Below, piece by piece: positions 26,215 to 35,038 of a DNA stretch of 64,000 nucleotides (within the stretch, counting starts at the first letter, position 1; each line of letters starts with the position of its first letter). The notes below the pieces were generated by a model. That model was not told the DNA's origin, made no database searches, and saw nothing but the letters and a program-made list of their open reading frames with translations. The stretch spans positions 420,709 to 484,708 of the forward strand of contig NZ_LVEM01000001.1 in the NCBI RefSeq assembly GCF_001641335.1. The letters run 5' to 3'. A program made the translations under genes and the position numbers. The DNA is from Bradyrhizobium stylosanthis. Its GTDB lineage: Bacteria > Pseudomonadota > Alphaproteobacteria > Rhizobiales > Xanthobacteraceae.

Positions 26215-28185
26215 TCAATGCCGCCTTTCGTAGAGTGTCAAATTACCCTTGGTCTCCACGGGCACGAAATCTTGCTTGATTCGTTCCATGGCTTCGCGGA
26301 CGCGGGGAGACTCTGGCCGCCGCTCGACGATGTTATCGTAAAAGAGCTTGTTCGCGGCGCTCATCGAGCGATTCATGAACTGCGCATCAAAGGACACGAG
26401 GAGCGGCATGAAATAGGCTTCCGGGGCCCGATGGGCCTGCGCCAGATACGCCCAATCCATCATGGCAATGACCAGAACCCGTTCGTCGGGCTTGGTGTTG
26501 TCCTGGATGAACTTGGTTTCGGTCTCGGTGATCCGGCCAAAATCCTCCTGCCAAGTGCCGGGAGAGGGCGATACGAATGGCCACGTCAGAAGGCTGGGAT
26601 AATTTGCGTACGATCGCAGGCCGTAGAGGTGTGGATTATTTCTATCTTGCACGAACAGCAGCGCGAGCACGGTTGCGACGGCCACCGAAGCACCGGCAGC
26701 ATTCCGGAACCTCGGTTGCCATGCAGCCGAAAATTGACGAATCCACCAGGCCGCGACGATGACCAGCGGAAGCGCGTTCTGATGCCAGACGGCATCGAGG
26801 GTTCTGTTGACCCATTTGATCATCAGCGCGATGCCGATCATCGAGAGCGTCAGCAGAACGCCGGTCACGAACAGGTCGCGCTTGGAATCGGACGCCCGTG
26901 ACAGCCGTATTGAAGCCCAGCCGATGGTAATGCATCCGACGATCTGGAGCGGCAGATTGTAGAGAATACTCCAACTCAGAGCCCATTTGATCGGCGTACT
27001 ACCCCACCCCGTGCCGTAGAGCACGAGCGGGCGGAAGCATTCGATCAGAAACGTCAGGGAAAGGACTCTCGAGCCGAACAGCAGCAGGCACAGCAATAGT
27101 GCGGTCGCAATCGAGGTGACAATGAACAAGAGCGCGTTGCGATAGTCTGGAAAGCCTCCCGCGACCGCGGCGACGAAGGCGCCGGTCAGGAGGAAGAACA
27201 GTCCGATCTCGGTCTGCCAGAGCAGAGAGACGGCGCACATGATTGCTGACACGATGAGCCATGCGGGCCGCCTGGGCGCAGAGCAGTGGAGACCGATCGC
27301 CAGAGCAAAGACGATCAACAGAGGAAATCGCGTAGGATAGGCGGACGGCGAGTAGAAATGATTGGCAGTGGAGAAGGCCAGCACTGCGAGGGCTGTGACG
27401 ACTCCTATCGCGGCGAGCCTCGACCTGATGAGATAGGTCAGGAGAAAGTAGGCCTGGATATATGTCGCCAGCGTGATCGCGATGTTGAGTCCGACTGCTC
27501 GCATAGCAGCCGACTTCCAGCCACTCCCCATGATGAGATGAAAGAACCAGCCGAGTGCCGGACCATAGTGCGAATGGTAGTCCAATCCTGGGACGAGGCC
27601 ATGCGCGTAATTGTAGAGCGCAGGCCCGATGAAATAGCTAACCTTGTGCGACTCGTCCCTCACGACCGATGTCACACGTTCGAGATCGGAGGGTATCAGC
27701 AACAGGACGAGAAATGCGACCGCAAGCAAATCGACCATTCTCACCGTGAAGGGAAAATTGGTAGAGGCTTTTACGGGAGGGAAATAGTTATTGGCCCCTC
27801 GATTGATTCCGACCGTGACAGCGGCCATCGTCAGAAGGATCAACGCGTATCTGAAGCTGCCGTAATCGTTGGCGGCGTAGAGTGCAAGGTAGACCAGGGC
27901 CGCCGTGATCGTGCTCAGTGTGAGCGAGCCTGACGATTGGCGAGTCACATACAGTGCGGCCGCGGCCGCAATCGGTGCGGAGAGGAAGAAGGCTCCGTAG
28001 AACGCTTTCTTGCACACGTCGCAGTTTTTCTGCGCAGCGGACAGATCAAAGCCGTCGTCGAAATTCCATTGAAACGCCGGAAGGTGATTCTTCAACAGCA
28101 GCAACGCCACGTAGGCGACGGCACAGCCAAGGAGGCTGGCCACAACTGCTCTGGCGGCGACCGAGTATTCCTTCGTGTATTGCAC
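26215..28185 (-). CDS. Large polytopic membrane protein of unknown function
   Basis: 656 residues with about 12 hydrophobic segments and a soluble C-terminal part of about 130 residues. The start is GTG at 28185 with no clear ribosome site. GLDYHSHYGPALGWFFH lies in a large outer loop after a membrane segment, reminiscent of GT-C or mannosyltransferase-like proteins, but I cannot assign a family. Base composition is visibly lower in GC than the flanking genes, suggesting separate acquisition. It is followed by a 235-base gap and then the C-methyltransferase gene on the same strand. Confidence 0.72.
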   Translation of the reverse strand: MQYTKEYSVAARAVVASLLGCAVAYVALLLLKNHLPAFQWNFDDGFDLSAAQKNCDVCKKAFYGAFFLSAPIAAAAALYVTRQSSGSLTLSTITAALVYLALYAANDYGSFRYALILLTMAAVTVGINRGANNYFPPVKASTNFPFTVRMVDLLAVAFLVLLLIPSDLERVTSVVRDESHKVSYFIGPALYNYAHGLVPGLDYHSHYGPALGWFFHLIMGSGWKSAAMRAVGLNIAITLATYIQAYFLLTYLIRSRLAAIGVVTALAVLAFSTANHFYSPSAYPTRFPLLIVFALAIGLHCSAPRRPAWLIVSAIMCAVSLLWQTEIGLFFLLTGAFVAAVAGGFPDYRNALLFIVTSIATALLLCLLLFGSRVLSLTFLIECFRPLVLYGTGWGSTPIKWALSWSILYNLPLQIVGCITIGWASIRLSRASDSKRDLFVTGVLLTLSMIGIALMIKWVNRTLDAVWHQNALPLVIVAAWWIRQFSAAWQPRFRNAAGASVAVATVLALLFVQDRNNPHLYGLRSYANYPSLLTWPFVSPSPGTWQEDFGRITETETKFIQDNTKPDERVLVIAMMDWAYLAQAHRAPEAYFMPLLVSFDAQFMNRSMSAANKLFYDNIVERRPESPRVREAMERIKQDFVPVETKGNLTLYERRH

Positions 28186-28501
28186 TAGGAGGCCCCGTGG
28201 CCTTCAACAATCAAAATACAGAAGGAAACCGCCCCAACGGAGGCAAAAAATCTCACGCTTTCTGAAATCACGCCCCGTCCCCAATTGCCCTCAACGCAAC
28301 TACTTGGATTGTATTCTACCACCCCAGCGTTCATCGAGCAATCTCGCGGTCCCGAAGGTTGCTTCCTGGTCTCGCGTGTCCGGGGGGGCGGTGCGCATAC
28401 GCGATGCCGAGCAAGTTTTGCGCCCACTACACAGAGCGCACGGTCCCGTCGTCGCTAAAGGCCACGCGCGCGAACAGCATATCCGCAGCGTCGATCGTAT
28501 C
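28186..28501. other. Low-GC intergenic gap
   Basis: 316 bases between two minus-strand genes. I see no gene or strong hairpin. One 60-base line (28201-28260) is 45% GC and the next 50% by direct count, well below the neighbouring genes. A promoter for the 656-residue membrane protein gene is probably here, but no clear -35/-10 pair stands out. Confidence 0.5.
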
Positions 28502-29089
28502 CTATTCAAAGCCTCGCCCGGTCAGATGCCCGGCGGCAAGCGCACCCATCCTCGCCACGTAGTCCTGGACCGCGGCAGCGTCGCTGCCATCGGGCGCCCA
28601 GTCGGGAAAGGCCGTGCGGGCCGGATCGAACGGGCCGGCGGTGGTTTCGTGAAACACCAGCCATTCCGAGGTGATCAGGATCGAGTGGAAGACCTTTTCC
28701 GGCATGCGATAATAGCAGCGCTTGCCCTGGCCGTAGGGCGCCATCTCGAGCACATCGCGAATGCTGCCGCCATCCTCGAAGATCACCACCTGCGCGGTGC
28801 CCTCGATCACGTGAAACGATTCAGGTTTGCCGAGATGCTTGTGGGGCCGGACATAGGCCTCGCGGTGATGCACGATGAGCATCTCGTGCAGGCCGGAGGA
28901 GGGATCGGGATGCGTGCACAGGCGGCTGCGCAGGCGCGGGTTGCCGGCGGCGATCCGCTTCAGCTCGCCGATCGTGGCATCGTCCGCGGTGACGATGGCG
29001 TCGTCGGAATAGTAGACTTCCGGATTCTGCGCACGGAGCGAAGTGGCCGTGCGCGAACCCGCCGTCTCATTCGAAGAAGATGAACCCAT
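28502..29089 (-). CDS. wbuC: WbuC family cupin-fold metalloprotein
   Basis: 195 residues from the ATG at 29089 (or 204 from 29116), overlapping the preceding methyltransferase gene. A cupin metal site is visible in YVRPHKHLGKPESFHVIEG (two His, a Glu and a further His) and a second cupin strand in KVFHSILITSEWLVFHET. WbuC proteins occur in O-antigen loci of enterobacteria and other bacteria; their reaction is not established, with sugar isomerase or epimerase activity proposed. It closes the tightly packed operon starting near 40.3 kb. Confidence 0.85.
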   Translation of the reverse strand: MGSSSSNETAGSRTATSLRAQNPEVYYSDDAIVTADDATIGELKRIAAGNPRLRSRLCTHPDPSSGLHEMLIVHHREAYVRPHKHLGKPESFHVIEGTAQVVIFEDGGSIRDVLEMAPYGQGKRCYYRMPEKVFHSILITSEWLVFHETTAGPFDPARTAFPDWAPDGSDAAAVQDYVARMGALAAGHLTGRGFE

Positions 29090-29732
29090 GGTCGCCCCGA
29101 TAGCCGCATTTGTCATAGATCCAGGCCCATGTCCGCGGGCCGTGGAAGCTCAGGCAGGTGAGCTGCCAGTAGAGGAGGTTCGCTTTCTCGCGCTCGGTGC
29201 GGAACGATTCCACCATCAGGTATTTCGAGGTGCCGCGTCCGACGCGCTCGATCTCGCCCACCGCGCGGAAGACATCCTCGAGCGGAAGGTTGTGCAACAC
29301 GCCGAGCGACACCACGAGATCGAAGCTGTGGTCGGGGTAGGGGAGCTCGACGGCGCTGCCGACCTTCAGCTGCGGCCGCACCTCCTCCTTGGCGTTGGCG
29401 ATGCCGTAGTCGGAGATGTCGATGCCGGCGATGGTGAGATCAGGCACGAGCTGGGTGAACTCGTAGAGCAAATACCCTTTGCCGCAGCCGACATCGAGCA
29501 CGCTCATGCCGGGCTTGATGCCATAGCGGTCGATCAGGGTCTGGGCGAGCGGGCGCCACCGTCCGTCATAGCGATAGCCGCCATAGCCGTAGCGCCGGTC
29601 GCCGTCCCAGTAGTCGCGTCCCCATTGCCGCGCAACGGTCGCCGACTCCGCCTTGTCATGCTCGACCACGCGCTGAACATAGTTCCGCTTGGTCGAAGCG
29701 TGCATCGGCTGGAGCAGGTTGACCTCGGCCAT
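29067..29732 (-). CDS. Class I SAM-dependent methyltransferase
   Basis: 221 residues. Motif I is SVLDVGCGKGYLL near residue 82, motif post-I has IAGIDIS, and the segment SFDLVVSLGVLHNLP is typical of Methyltransf_11-type small-molecule methyltransferases. An N-terminal Arg/Tyr-rich stretch (RDYWDGDRRYGYGGYRY) precedes the fold. It lies between the small sporadic-cluster protein gene (25-base gap) and the WbuC gene (overlap), so it should act on the same sugar intermediate. Whether it is an O-, N- or C-methyltransferase cannot be told. Confidence 0.87.
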   Translation of the reverse strand: MAEVNLLQPMHASTKRNYVQRVVEHDKAESATVARQWGRDYWDGDRRYGYGGYRYDGRWRPLAQTLIDRYGIKPGMSVLDVGCGKGYLLYEFTQLVPDLTIAGIDISDYGIANAKEEVRPQLKVGSAVELPYPDHSFDLVVSLGVLHNLPLEDVFRAVGEIERVGRGTSKYLMVESFRTEREKANLLYWQLTCLSFHGPRTWAWIYDKCGYRGDHGFIFFE

Positions 29733-29757
29733 GGTCGTTAACCGGAGTGCGGTATCG

Positions 29758-30150
29758 TCACAGGATGGTCGCGTATTTGTTGACGAGCAGGATGTCCTCG
29801 ACGGCCTGGATGTCCTTCTGCGAGGACAGCGTGATTTCCTCGACAGCGGCGTGCAGGTCGCAGCCCTCGCGCAGCACGCGGTCGTAGATCTCCCGTCGCC
29901 GTGCCTCGTCGGGCGGCAGCATGAAGATGCTGTAGAGGATCAGGCCATTCAGGCGGGGCAATTCGTCAAGGATGTCCTCGAGCACCATGTAGCTGCCCGG
30001 CATGATGTGCTCGACGGCGCTGAGCAGATATTGCAGGTTCTTGCGCCGCGCATAGTCGCGGATCACGATGTTCTGGACGTGCTGCGGGGTGCGGCTGCCG
30101 TTCAGCGGCCGGGCGCCGATATAGCCGCGATGGCCGGCTTGCTCAGCCAT
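29758..30150 (-). CDS. Sporadic carbohydrate cluster small protein (TIGR04323/LIC12192-like)
   Basis: 130 residues. Characteristic segments are RGYIGARPLNGSRTPQHVQN near the N-terminus, YLLSAVEHIMPGSYMVLEDI, and LYSIFMLP. From memory this pattern matches the TIGR04323 family, found sporadically in surface-carbohydrate loci, for example in Leptospira. No biochemical function is known for the family. The fold looks alpha/beta without a membrane segment, so it should be cytosolic. Its start overlaps the end of the 2OG oxygenase gene by 8 bases, a pairing that recurs in these clusters. Confidence 0.82.
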   Translation of the reverse strand: MAEQAGHRGYIGARPLNGSRTPQHVQNIVIRDYARRKNLQYLLSAVEHIMPGSYMVLEDILDELPRLNGLILYSIFMLPPDEARRREIYDRVLREGCDLHAAVEEITLSSQKDIQAVEDILLVNKYATIL

Positions 30151-30949
30151 GGAAGCCTCCCGGCAGCTTGTATTGCATGCCGACGCGCGTCGCCGGACGC
30201 AGCAGGATCGGCTCGAAGAACTCGCCGAAGCGCTTGTCCGCGTAGGGCGACATGATGCTCTTGAACCGGCAGTTCATGCTCCAGCGCGTGCCGGGCTCCT
30301 CGTTGACGCGATTGCCGTGCATCAGGGTCTGGTTGAACAGCATCACGTGACCGTAGGGAATCTCGATGAAGGTCGCGTGCGGCTTGATCGTCTTGTACAG
30401 CTCCTCGGCGCTGCGCAAGTCGGCCATCTTGTCCTGCATGTCGCCGTTCAGCGACGGCGGCAGCAGATACATCGCCTTGGTGCGGTGGACGTCCACCAGC
30501 GGCACCCACACCACGACCTCGAACGGCGAGTCGCCCGACCAAACGTCGGAATGGGTGGCGAGCAGCGAGGAATCGTCGCCGGGCATCTGGATGCTGAGGT
30601 TGACGCGGCGCTGCATGCAGAGCTCGTTGCCGACGATGGTTTCGATCGTCGAGCGAGCGAGGCGGAAATAGGTCGGTCGGAACCACGGCTCGGCGTTGAG
30701 GCCATTGAAGACGTGCAGTCGCAGGCCGTTGAGATCGTCGACGCTCACGCGGGTATGGATGCCGTCGAGCATCGCATAGGGATCGTTGCTGTGCGGCAGC
30801 TTCAGATAGTCGGCGGCGAGTTCAGCGGCGCGCCGCTGGATCCGGTCGAGCCCGGCGCGGTCGTCGGCCGGCGTGGTGACGAAGCCGTTGTCGATGAAGC
30901 GCTGCGCCAGCGCCTGCTCATCGGCCTGGAGGAAGTCCGTATCCGTCAT
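30143..30949 (-). CDS. Sporadic carbohydrate cluster 2OG-Fe(II) oxygenase (TIGR04324-like)
   Basis: 268 residues from the ATG at 30949, joined to the preceding aminotransferase gene by a 4-base ATGA overlap. Iron ligands fit THSDVW (His-x-Asp) and the distal His in MHGNRV, with the 2-oxoglutarate-binding Arg soon after (RWSMNCRF). Such enzymes hydroxylate or otherwise oxidise unactivated carbons using O2 and 2-oxoglutarate. In a glycan locus the target is likely a nucleotide sugar or its aminated form. Family assignment is from memory of the motif layout; the exact reaction is unknown. Confidence 0.83.
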   Translation of the reverse strand: MTDTDFLQADEQALAQRFIDNGFVTTPADDRAGLDRIQRRAAELAADYLKLPHSNDPYAMLDGIHTRVSVDDLNGLRLHVFNGLNAEPWFRPTYFRLARSTIETIVGNELCMQRRVNLSIQMPGDDSSLLATHSDVWSGDSPFEVVVWVPLVDVHRTKAMYLLPPSLNGDMQDKMADLRSAEELYKTIKPHATFIEIPYGHVMLFNQTLMHGNRVNEEPGTRWSMNCRFKSIMSPYADKRFGEFFEPILLRPATRVGMQYKLPGGFHG

Positions 30950-32064
30950 GCGAAGTACTCCCGCGCGGTCGCGCAGATATAGCTGATGTCGGCGGCCGAG
31001 AGGAACTGGTTGATGGGAAGCGTGAGGATCTGGTCCGCCTGCCGTTCGGTGACCGGAAACGCGCCGCGCCCGTGACCGAGATGCGCGGCGGCCGGCTGGA
31101 GGTGGATCGGGACCGGATAGTGGATCGCGGTCTCGACGCCCTTGTCGGCAAGATATTTCTGGAAGTCGTTGCGACGATCGGTCTGCACGACGAAGGTGTG
31201 GAAGGTGTTGAACTCGATGTTGCGGCAGGGCGGAATGAACAGCGGGAGCCCTGCGAGCTCGGCGCGATATTGCGCGGCGTTGCGCCGCCGGCGCTCGATC
31301 ACCGAGGGCAGATTGCGCAGGCGAATGCGCAGCACGTCGGCCTGCAGCGTGTCGAGCCGCGACACGAGGCCCCATTCCTGGACGTCGCTGCGGTTGATCA
31401 GGCCATGATTGCGCAGGCGGCGAATGCGCGCGGCCATCTCGGCATCGGCGGTGACGAGGAAGCCGGCATCGCCCGCGGCATTGAGATTCTTCAGGGGATG
31501 CGCGGAGAAGCAGCCGAATGTTCCCATGGTGCCGCTCATGCGCCCGTCATAGGTCGAGCCGACGGCCTGGGCGCTGTCCTCGATCACGGCGAGGGCGTGC
31601 TTGCTCGCGAGCGCCATCAGCGGGTTCATGTCGGCCATGCGGCCGGTCAGGTGCACCGGCATGATCGCCTTGGTGCGCGGGGTAATTGCGGCCTCGACTG
31701 CGGCGGGATCGATGTTCTGGTCCGGCAGCACGTCGGCAAACACCGGCGTCGCGCCGACCGCGATGATCGCGGCGGTCGATGCCACGAACGAATTCGGCGG
31801 GGTGATGACCTCGTCGCCGGGACCGATATCGAGCGCGCGCAAAGCGAGGATCAGCGCGTCGGTGCCTGAGTTCAGCGTCACGACGTGCGGCGAGCCGAGA
31901 TAGGCGGACAGCTCTTCCTCGAGCTTGCCGACCGCGGCACCGCCGATGAAGTCGCCGCGGGAGAACACGCCCTCGACCGCCTGCATGATCTCGGTGCGCT
32001 CTTCCTCGAATTGTGCGGGAAGATTGACGTACCCGATGCGGCGGCGGCCGGTGTCAGCGTCCAT
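30946..32064 (-). CDS. DegT/DnrJ/EryC1/StrS family PLP-dependent aminotransferase (copy 1)
   Basis: 372 residues. The PLP Lys is K192 in SAHPLKNLN; the phosphate-binding NSGTDAL is at 65-71 and the cofactor-ring Asp in VIEDSAQAVGS at about residue 163. The family transfers the amino group of glutamate to a keto sugar on a nucleotide carrier. The start overlaps the end of the next DegT gene (11 bases). Similarity between the two over most of their length indicates an old duplication with divergence, hence probably two different keto positions or substrates. Confidence 0.93.
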   Translation of the reverse strand: MDADTGRRRIGYVNLPAQFEEERTEIMQAVEGVFSRGDFIGGAAVGKLEEELSAYLGSPHVVTLNSGTDALILALRALDIGPGDEVITPPNSFVASTAAIIAVGATPVFADVLPDQNIDPAAVEAAITPRTKAIMPVHLTGRMADMNPLMALASKHALAVIEDSAQAVGSTYDGRMSGTMGTFGCFSAHPLKNLNAAGDAGFLVTADAEMAARIRRLRNHGLINRSDVQEWGLVSRLDTLQADVLRIRLRNLPSVIERRRRNAAQYRAELAGLPLFIPPCRNIEFNTFHTFVVQTDRRNDFQKYLADKGVETAIHYPVPIHLQPAAAHLGHGRGAFPVTERQADQILTLPINQFLSAADISYICATAREYFA

Positions 32065-33160
32065 GGCAGAACTTCCTGACGGTCTCGATGACGCGATCCT
32101 GCTGCGCGCGCGTCAGGTGCTGGTCGACGGGGAAGCTGATGACTTCCTTGGCGTGGCGATCGGTGACCGGGAAAGTGCCCGGCGCGTAACCGAGATGCTT
32201 GAGGCCTTCCTGCTGATACAGCGGGATCGGGTAGTGGATCTTGGCCTCGATGCCGTTGTCCAGGCAGTACTTGTAGAGCTCGTCGCGACGCTCGGCGAAC
32301 ACCATGTAGAGGTGATAGACGTGCTTCACGTTGGGACGGCGCGTCGGAACGCGCAGGCCCGGCAGGCCGGCGAGGCCCGCATCGTAATAGGCCGCGTTCT
32401 CGATCCGGCGCCGCGTGATCTCGCCGGTCTGGCCGATCAGCCAGTTGCCGACGACGGCCTGCAGTGAATCGAGCCGCGAATTGCAGCCGAGGATCGAGAT
32501 CTCGTCGCGATTCTTCATGCCGTGGTTGCGGATCAGGCGGAGCTTCTCGTTCATGCCGTCGTCGTTGGTGACGACGACGCCGGCATCGCCCCAGACGTTG
32601 AGGTTCTTGAGCGGATGCAGCGAGAAGCCGGCCGCGATGCCGTGGGTGCCGGAGCGCTTGCCGGCGAACTCCGACAGAATGCCCTGGCAGGCGTCCTCGA
32701 CGACGGGAAGGTTGTGGCGCTGGGCGATCGGCATCAGCTTGCCCATGTCGGTGACCTCGCCGGTCAACTGTACCGGCATGATCGCCTTGGTCTTCTTGGT
32801 GATGGCGGCCTCGACCTGGTCGACATTCATGCAGAAGGAGTCGTCGCAGTCGACCAGCACGGGCGTCGCCCCGGTCTCCGCGATCGCGCCGACGGTGGCG
32901 ATGAAGGTGTTGGCGGCGGTGATGACCTCGTCGCCATGGCCGATGCCAAGCGCCTTGAGCGGCAGCTTGAGCGCATCGGTGCCTGATCCGACGCCGATGG
33001 CGTGACGCACGCCGATCAGCTCGGCGAAACGCTTCTCGAATTCGGCGACGGGCTTGCCAAGGGTGAAATCACCGGTCGCGACCAGTCGGCCGATCTCGGC
33101 GAGGATCGGGGCGGGATCGGAGAATTGCTCGAGCAGGTAGGAATATCGAACGTCGTACAT
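32054..33160 (-). CDS. DegT/DnrJ/EryC1/StrS family PLP-dependent aminotransferase (copy 2)
   Basis: 368 residues from the ATG at 33160. The PLP Lys is K185 in SLHPLKNLN, GSGTDAL is at 58-64 and VVEDACQG holds the ring-binding Asp. All catalytic residues are present, so sugar aminotransferase activity is expected. It follows the transketolase C-terminal half by an 8-base gap. Compared with copy 1 the N-terminus lacks the LPAQFEEE type start, so substrate pockets probably differ. Confidence 0.93.
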   Translation of the reverse strand: MYDVRYSYLLEQFSDPAPILAEIGRLVATGDFTLGKPVAEFEKRFAELIGVRHAIGVGSGTDALKLPLKALGIGHGDEVITAANTFIATVGAIAETGATPVLVDCDDSFCMNVDQVEAAITKKTKAIMPVQLTGEVTDMGKLMPIAQRHNLPVVEDACQGILSEFAGKRSGTHGIAAGFSLHPLKNLNVWGDAGVVVTNDDGMNEKLRLIRNHGMKNRDEISILGCNSRLDSLQAVVGNWLIGQTGEITRRRIENAAYYDAGLAGLPGLRVPTRRPNVKHVYHLYMVFAERRDELYKYCLDNGIEAKIHYPIPLYQQEGLKHLGYAPGTFPVTDRHAKEVISFPVDQHLTRAQQDRVIETVRKFCHGR

Positions 33161-33168
33161 GGGGCCCG

Positions 33169-34128
33169 TCAGGTGGAATGGAGTTGAGGAGAGGCGGTGC
33201 GCGACGCCGCGAGCGCGTGCTCGATCGAGGTCGCAATGGCGTTGGCGGAGAGCCCGTGCTTCTTCAGCAGCGAGTCCTGCGAGCCGTAATTGTGCATGAA
33301 GCGGTCCGGCAGCGACAGCCGAAGCATCGCGGGCAGGCCGGAGCCGAGCTTGTCGATCAGCGTTTCGGCGACCGCACTGCCGAGCCCACCGGAAGGGACG
33401 TGCTCCTCGAGCGTCACCAGGAGGCGCGTCGCGCGCACCGCCTGCAGCAGCGCCTCGGTGTCGAGCGGCTTGACCGTATGCATGTGCAGGATGCCGGCAC
33501 GGATGCCTTGCGCGGCCAGCAGGTCGGCCGCAGCGAGGGCGCGCTGGAGCATGATGCCGGTGGTGACCATCACGACGTCGCCGGGCGGCCGCATCAGGAT
33601 GGCCTTGCCGATCTCGAAGCCGTGCTCGGCCTTGGAGACGACGGCATCGCCGCCCTTGCCGAGCCGGATATAGATCGGGCCCTTCCAGTCCAGCGTCTGC
33701 TCCATCATGCGCGCCGCTTCGTCGGCATCGCACGGGCAGATCACCGTCATGTTGGGCAGCGCCCGCATGATGGCGATGTCCTCGATCGCCTGGTGGGTGG
33801 GGCCGAGCGGCGCATAAACGAGGCCGCCGCCATTGGCGATCAGCCGCACCGGCAGATTGTGCAGGCACAGATCCACGGCCACCTGCTCGTAGCAGCGCCG
33901 GGTGAGGAAGGTCGCGATGGTGTTCACGTAAGGAACAAAACCTTCCATCGCGAGGCCGGCCGACATGCCGATGATGTGCGCTTCCGAAATGCCCTCAATC
34001 AGGTGGCGCTTCGGAAACTCCTTGCTCATGTTGCGCAAGGTGCCGGCGCCGGGATCGGAGCCGATGTAGAGCACACGCTCGTCGCGCGCGGCGAGCTTGT
34101 GGACCATGTTCATCGCGGTGTTGCGCAT
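33169..34128 (-). CDS. Transketolase C-terminal half (pyrimidine-binding and C-terminal domains)
   Basis: 319 residues. The TPP-activating Glu fits the EGISEAHIIGMSAGLA segment (about residue 45), and the C-terminal domain has LVTLEEHVPSGGLG. With the preceding gene it forms a split transketolase-like enzyme, a form common in secondary-metabolite and surface-glycan loci rather than in the pentose phosphate pathway. It may transfer a C2 unit between a ketose and an aldose or onto a dedicated sugar. The genes are spaced 10 bases apart. Confidence 0.92.
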   Translation of the reverse strand: MRNTAMNMVHKLAARDERVLYIGSDPGAGTLRNMSKEFPKRHLIEGISEAHIIGMSAGLAMEGFVPYVNTIATFLTRRCYEQVAVDLCLHNLPVRLIANGGGLVYAPLGPTHQAIEDIAIMRALPNMTVICPCDADEAARMMEQTLDWKGPIYIRLGKGGDAVVSKAEHGFEIGKAILMRPPGDVVMVTTGIMLQRALAAADLLAAQGIRAGILHMHTVKPLDTEALLQAVRATRLLVTLEEHVPSGGLGSAVAETLIDKLGSGLPAMLRLSLPDRFMHNYGSQDSLLKKHGLSANAIATSIEHALAASRTASPQLHST

Positions 34129-34138
34129 GGGGAGCCGA

Positions 34139-35038
34139 TCAAAAATCGCCGACAGCGACGCGGATGGCGTCGAGCTCGCTGTCGGACAGCTTGTTCTTGT
34201 GATGCCAATCGGCGTTGGACTCCGCAGCCGGAAGACCCTTGCCCTTGACGGTATGGCAGATGATTGCGGTGGGCTTGCCGGCGACGGGCGGGATCTGCTT
34301 GAGCACGGTGCGCAGGGCGCCGACGTCGTGGCCGTTCACCTCCTGCACGGCGAAGCCGAAGCTGCGCCACTTGTCCGCAAGCGGCTCCAGCGGCAGCACG
34401 TAGTCGGTCGGCCCGTAGCTCTGCAGCTTGTTGTAGTCGATCATCGCGACCAGATTGTCGAGCCCGTGCTTGGCTGCGCCCATCGCAGCTTCCCACACCG
34501 ATCCCTCGTTGATCTCGCCGTCGCCGAGCAGGACGAAGGTCCGGTAGCTGCGCTCGCGCATACGCGCGGCAAGCGCGAGGCCGACACCGATCGACAGGCC
34601 GTGCCCGAGCGCGCCGGTCGACGCCTCGACCCCCGGCACCATGCCGTATTCGGGATGCCCGCCGAGGATGCTGTCGGTCCCGCAGAAGCCGTCCAGTTCC
34701 GACAATGGGAAGAAACCGCGATCGGCCAGGAGCGCATAGAGCGCGAGGCAACCATGTCCCTTGCTGAGGATGGCGCGGTCGCGATTCGGATCGCGCGGGT
34801 TCTTCGGATCGATCCGCAGCACGTCGTCATAGAGGACGCGGACCATCTCGATCAGCGACAGGGCAGGGCCGACATGGCCGCGTCCCGCGGAGCGGACAGA
34901 ACCGAGGACCAGGCGACGCAGGTAGAGACTGCGCTCGTCCAGCGTGCAGGTGAGGGCGGCTTCAGCGTGGGGTGAGGTCTGGATCACGTTGGCAAATCGT
35001 TTGATGGAGCCGGCGGGCTTTGTCGAGCTGACCGGCAA
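34139..35038 (-). CDS. Transketolase N-terminal half (TPP-binding domain)
   Basis: 299 residues from a TTG at 35038 with an AAGGAGG site about 15 bases upstream; a GTG at 34987 (282 residues) is an alternative start. The TPP/Mg motif is GDGEINEG near residue 172, ending in DYN. SAGRGHVGPALSLIEM and KGHGCLALYALL are family-typical. It overlaps the 3' end of the APH-like kinase gene. Together with the following half it should assemble into a heterotetramer in the cytosol. Sugar donor and acceptor are unknown. Confidence 0.9.
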   Translation of the reverse strand: MPVSSTKPAGSIKRFANVIQTSPHAEAALTCTLDERSLYLRRLVLGSVRSAGRGHVGPALSLIEMVRVLYDDVLRIDPKNPRDPNRDRAILSKGHGCLALYALLADRGFFPLSELDGFCGTDSILGGHPEYGMVPGVEASTGALGHGLSIGVGLALAARMRERSYRTFVLLGDGEINEGSVWEAAMGAAKHGLDNLVAMIDYNKLQSYGPTDYVLPLEPLADKWRSFGFAVQEVNGHDVGALRTVLKQIPPVAGKPTAIICHTVKGKGLPAAESNADWHHKNKLSDSELDAIRVAVGDF

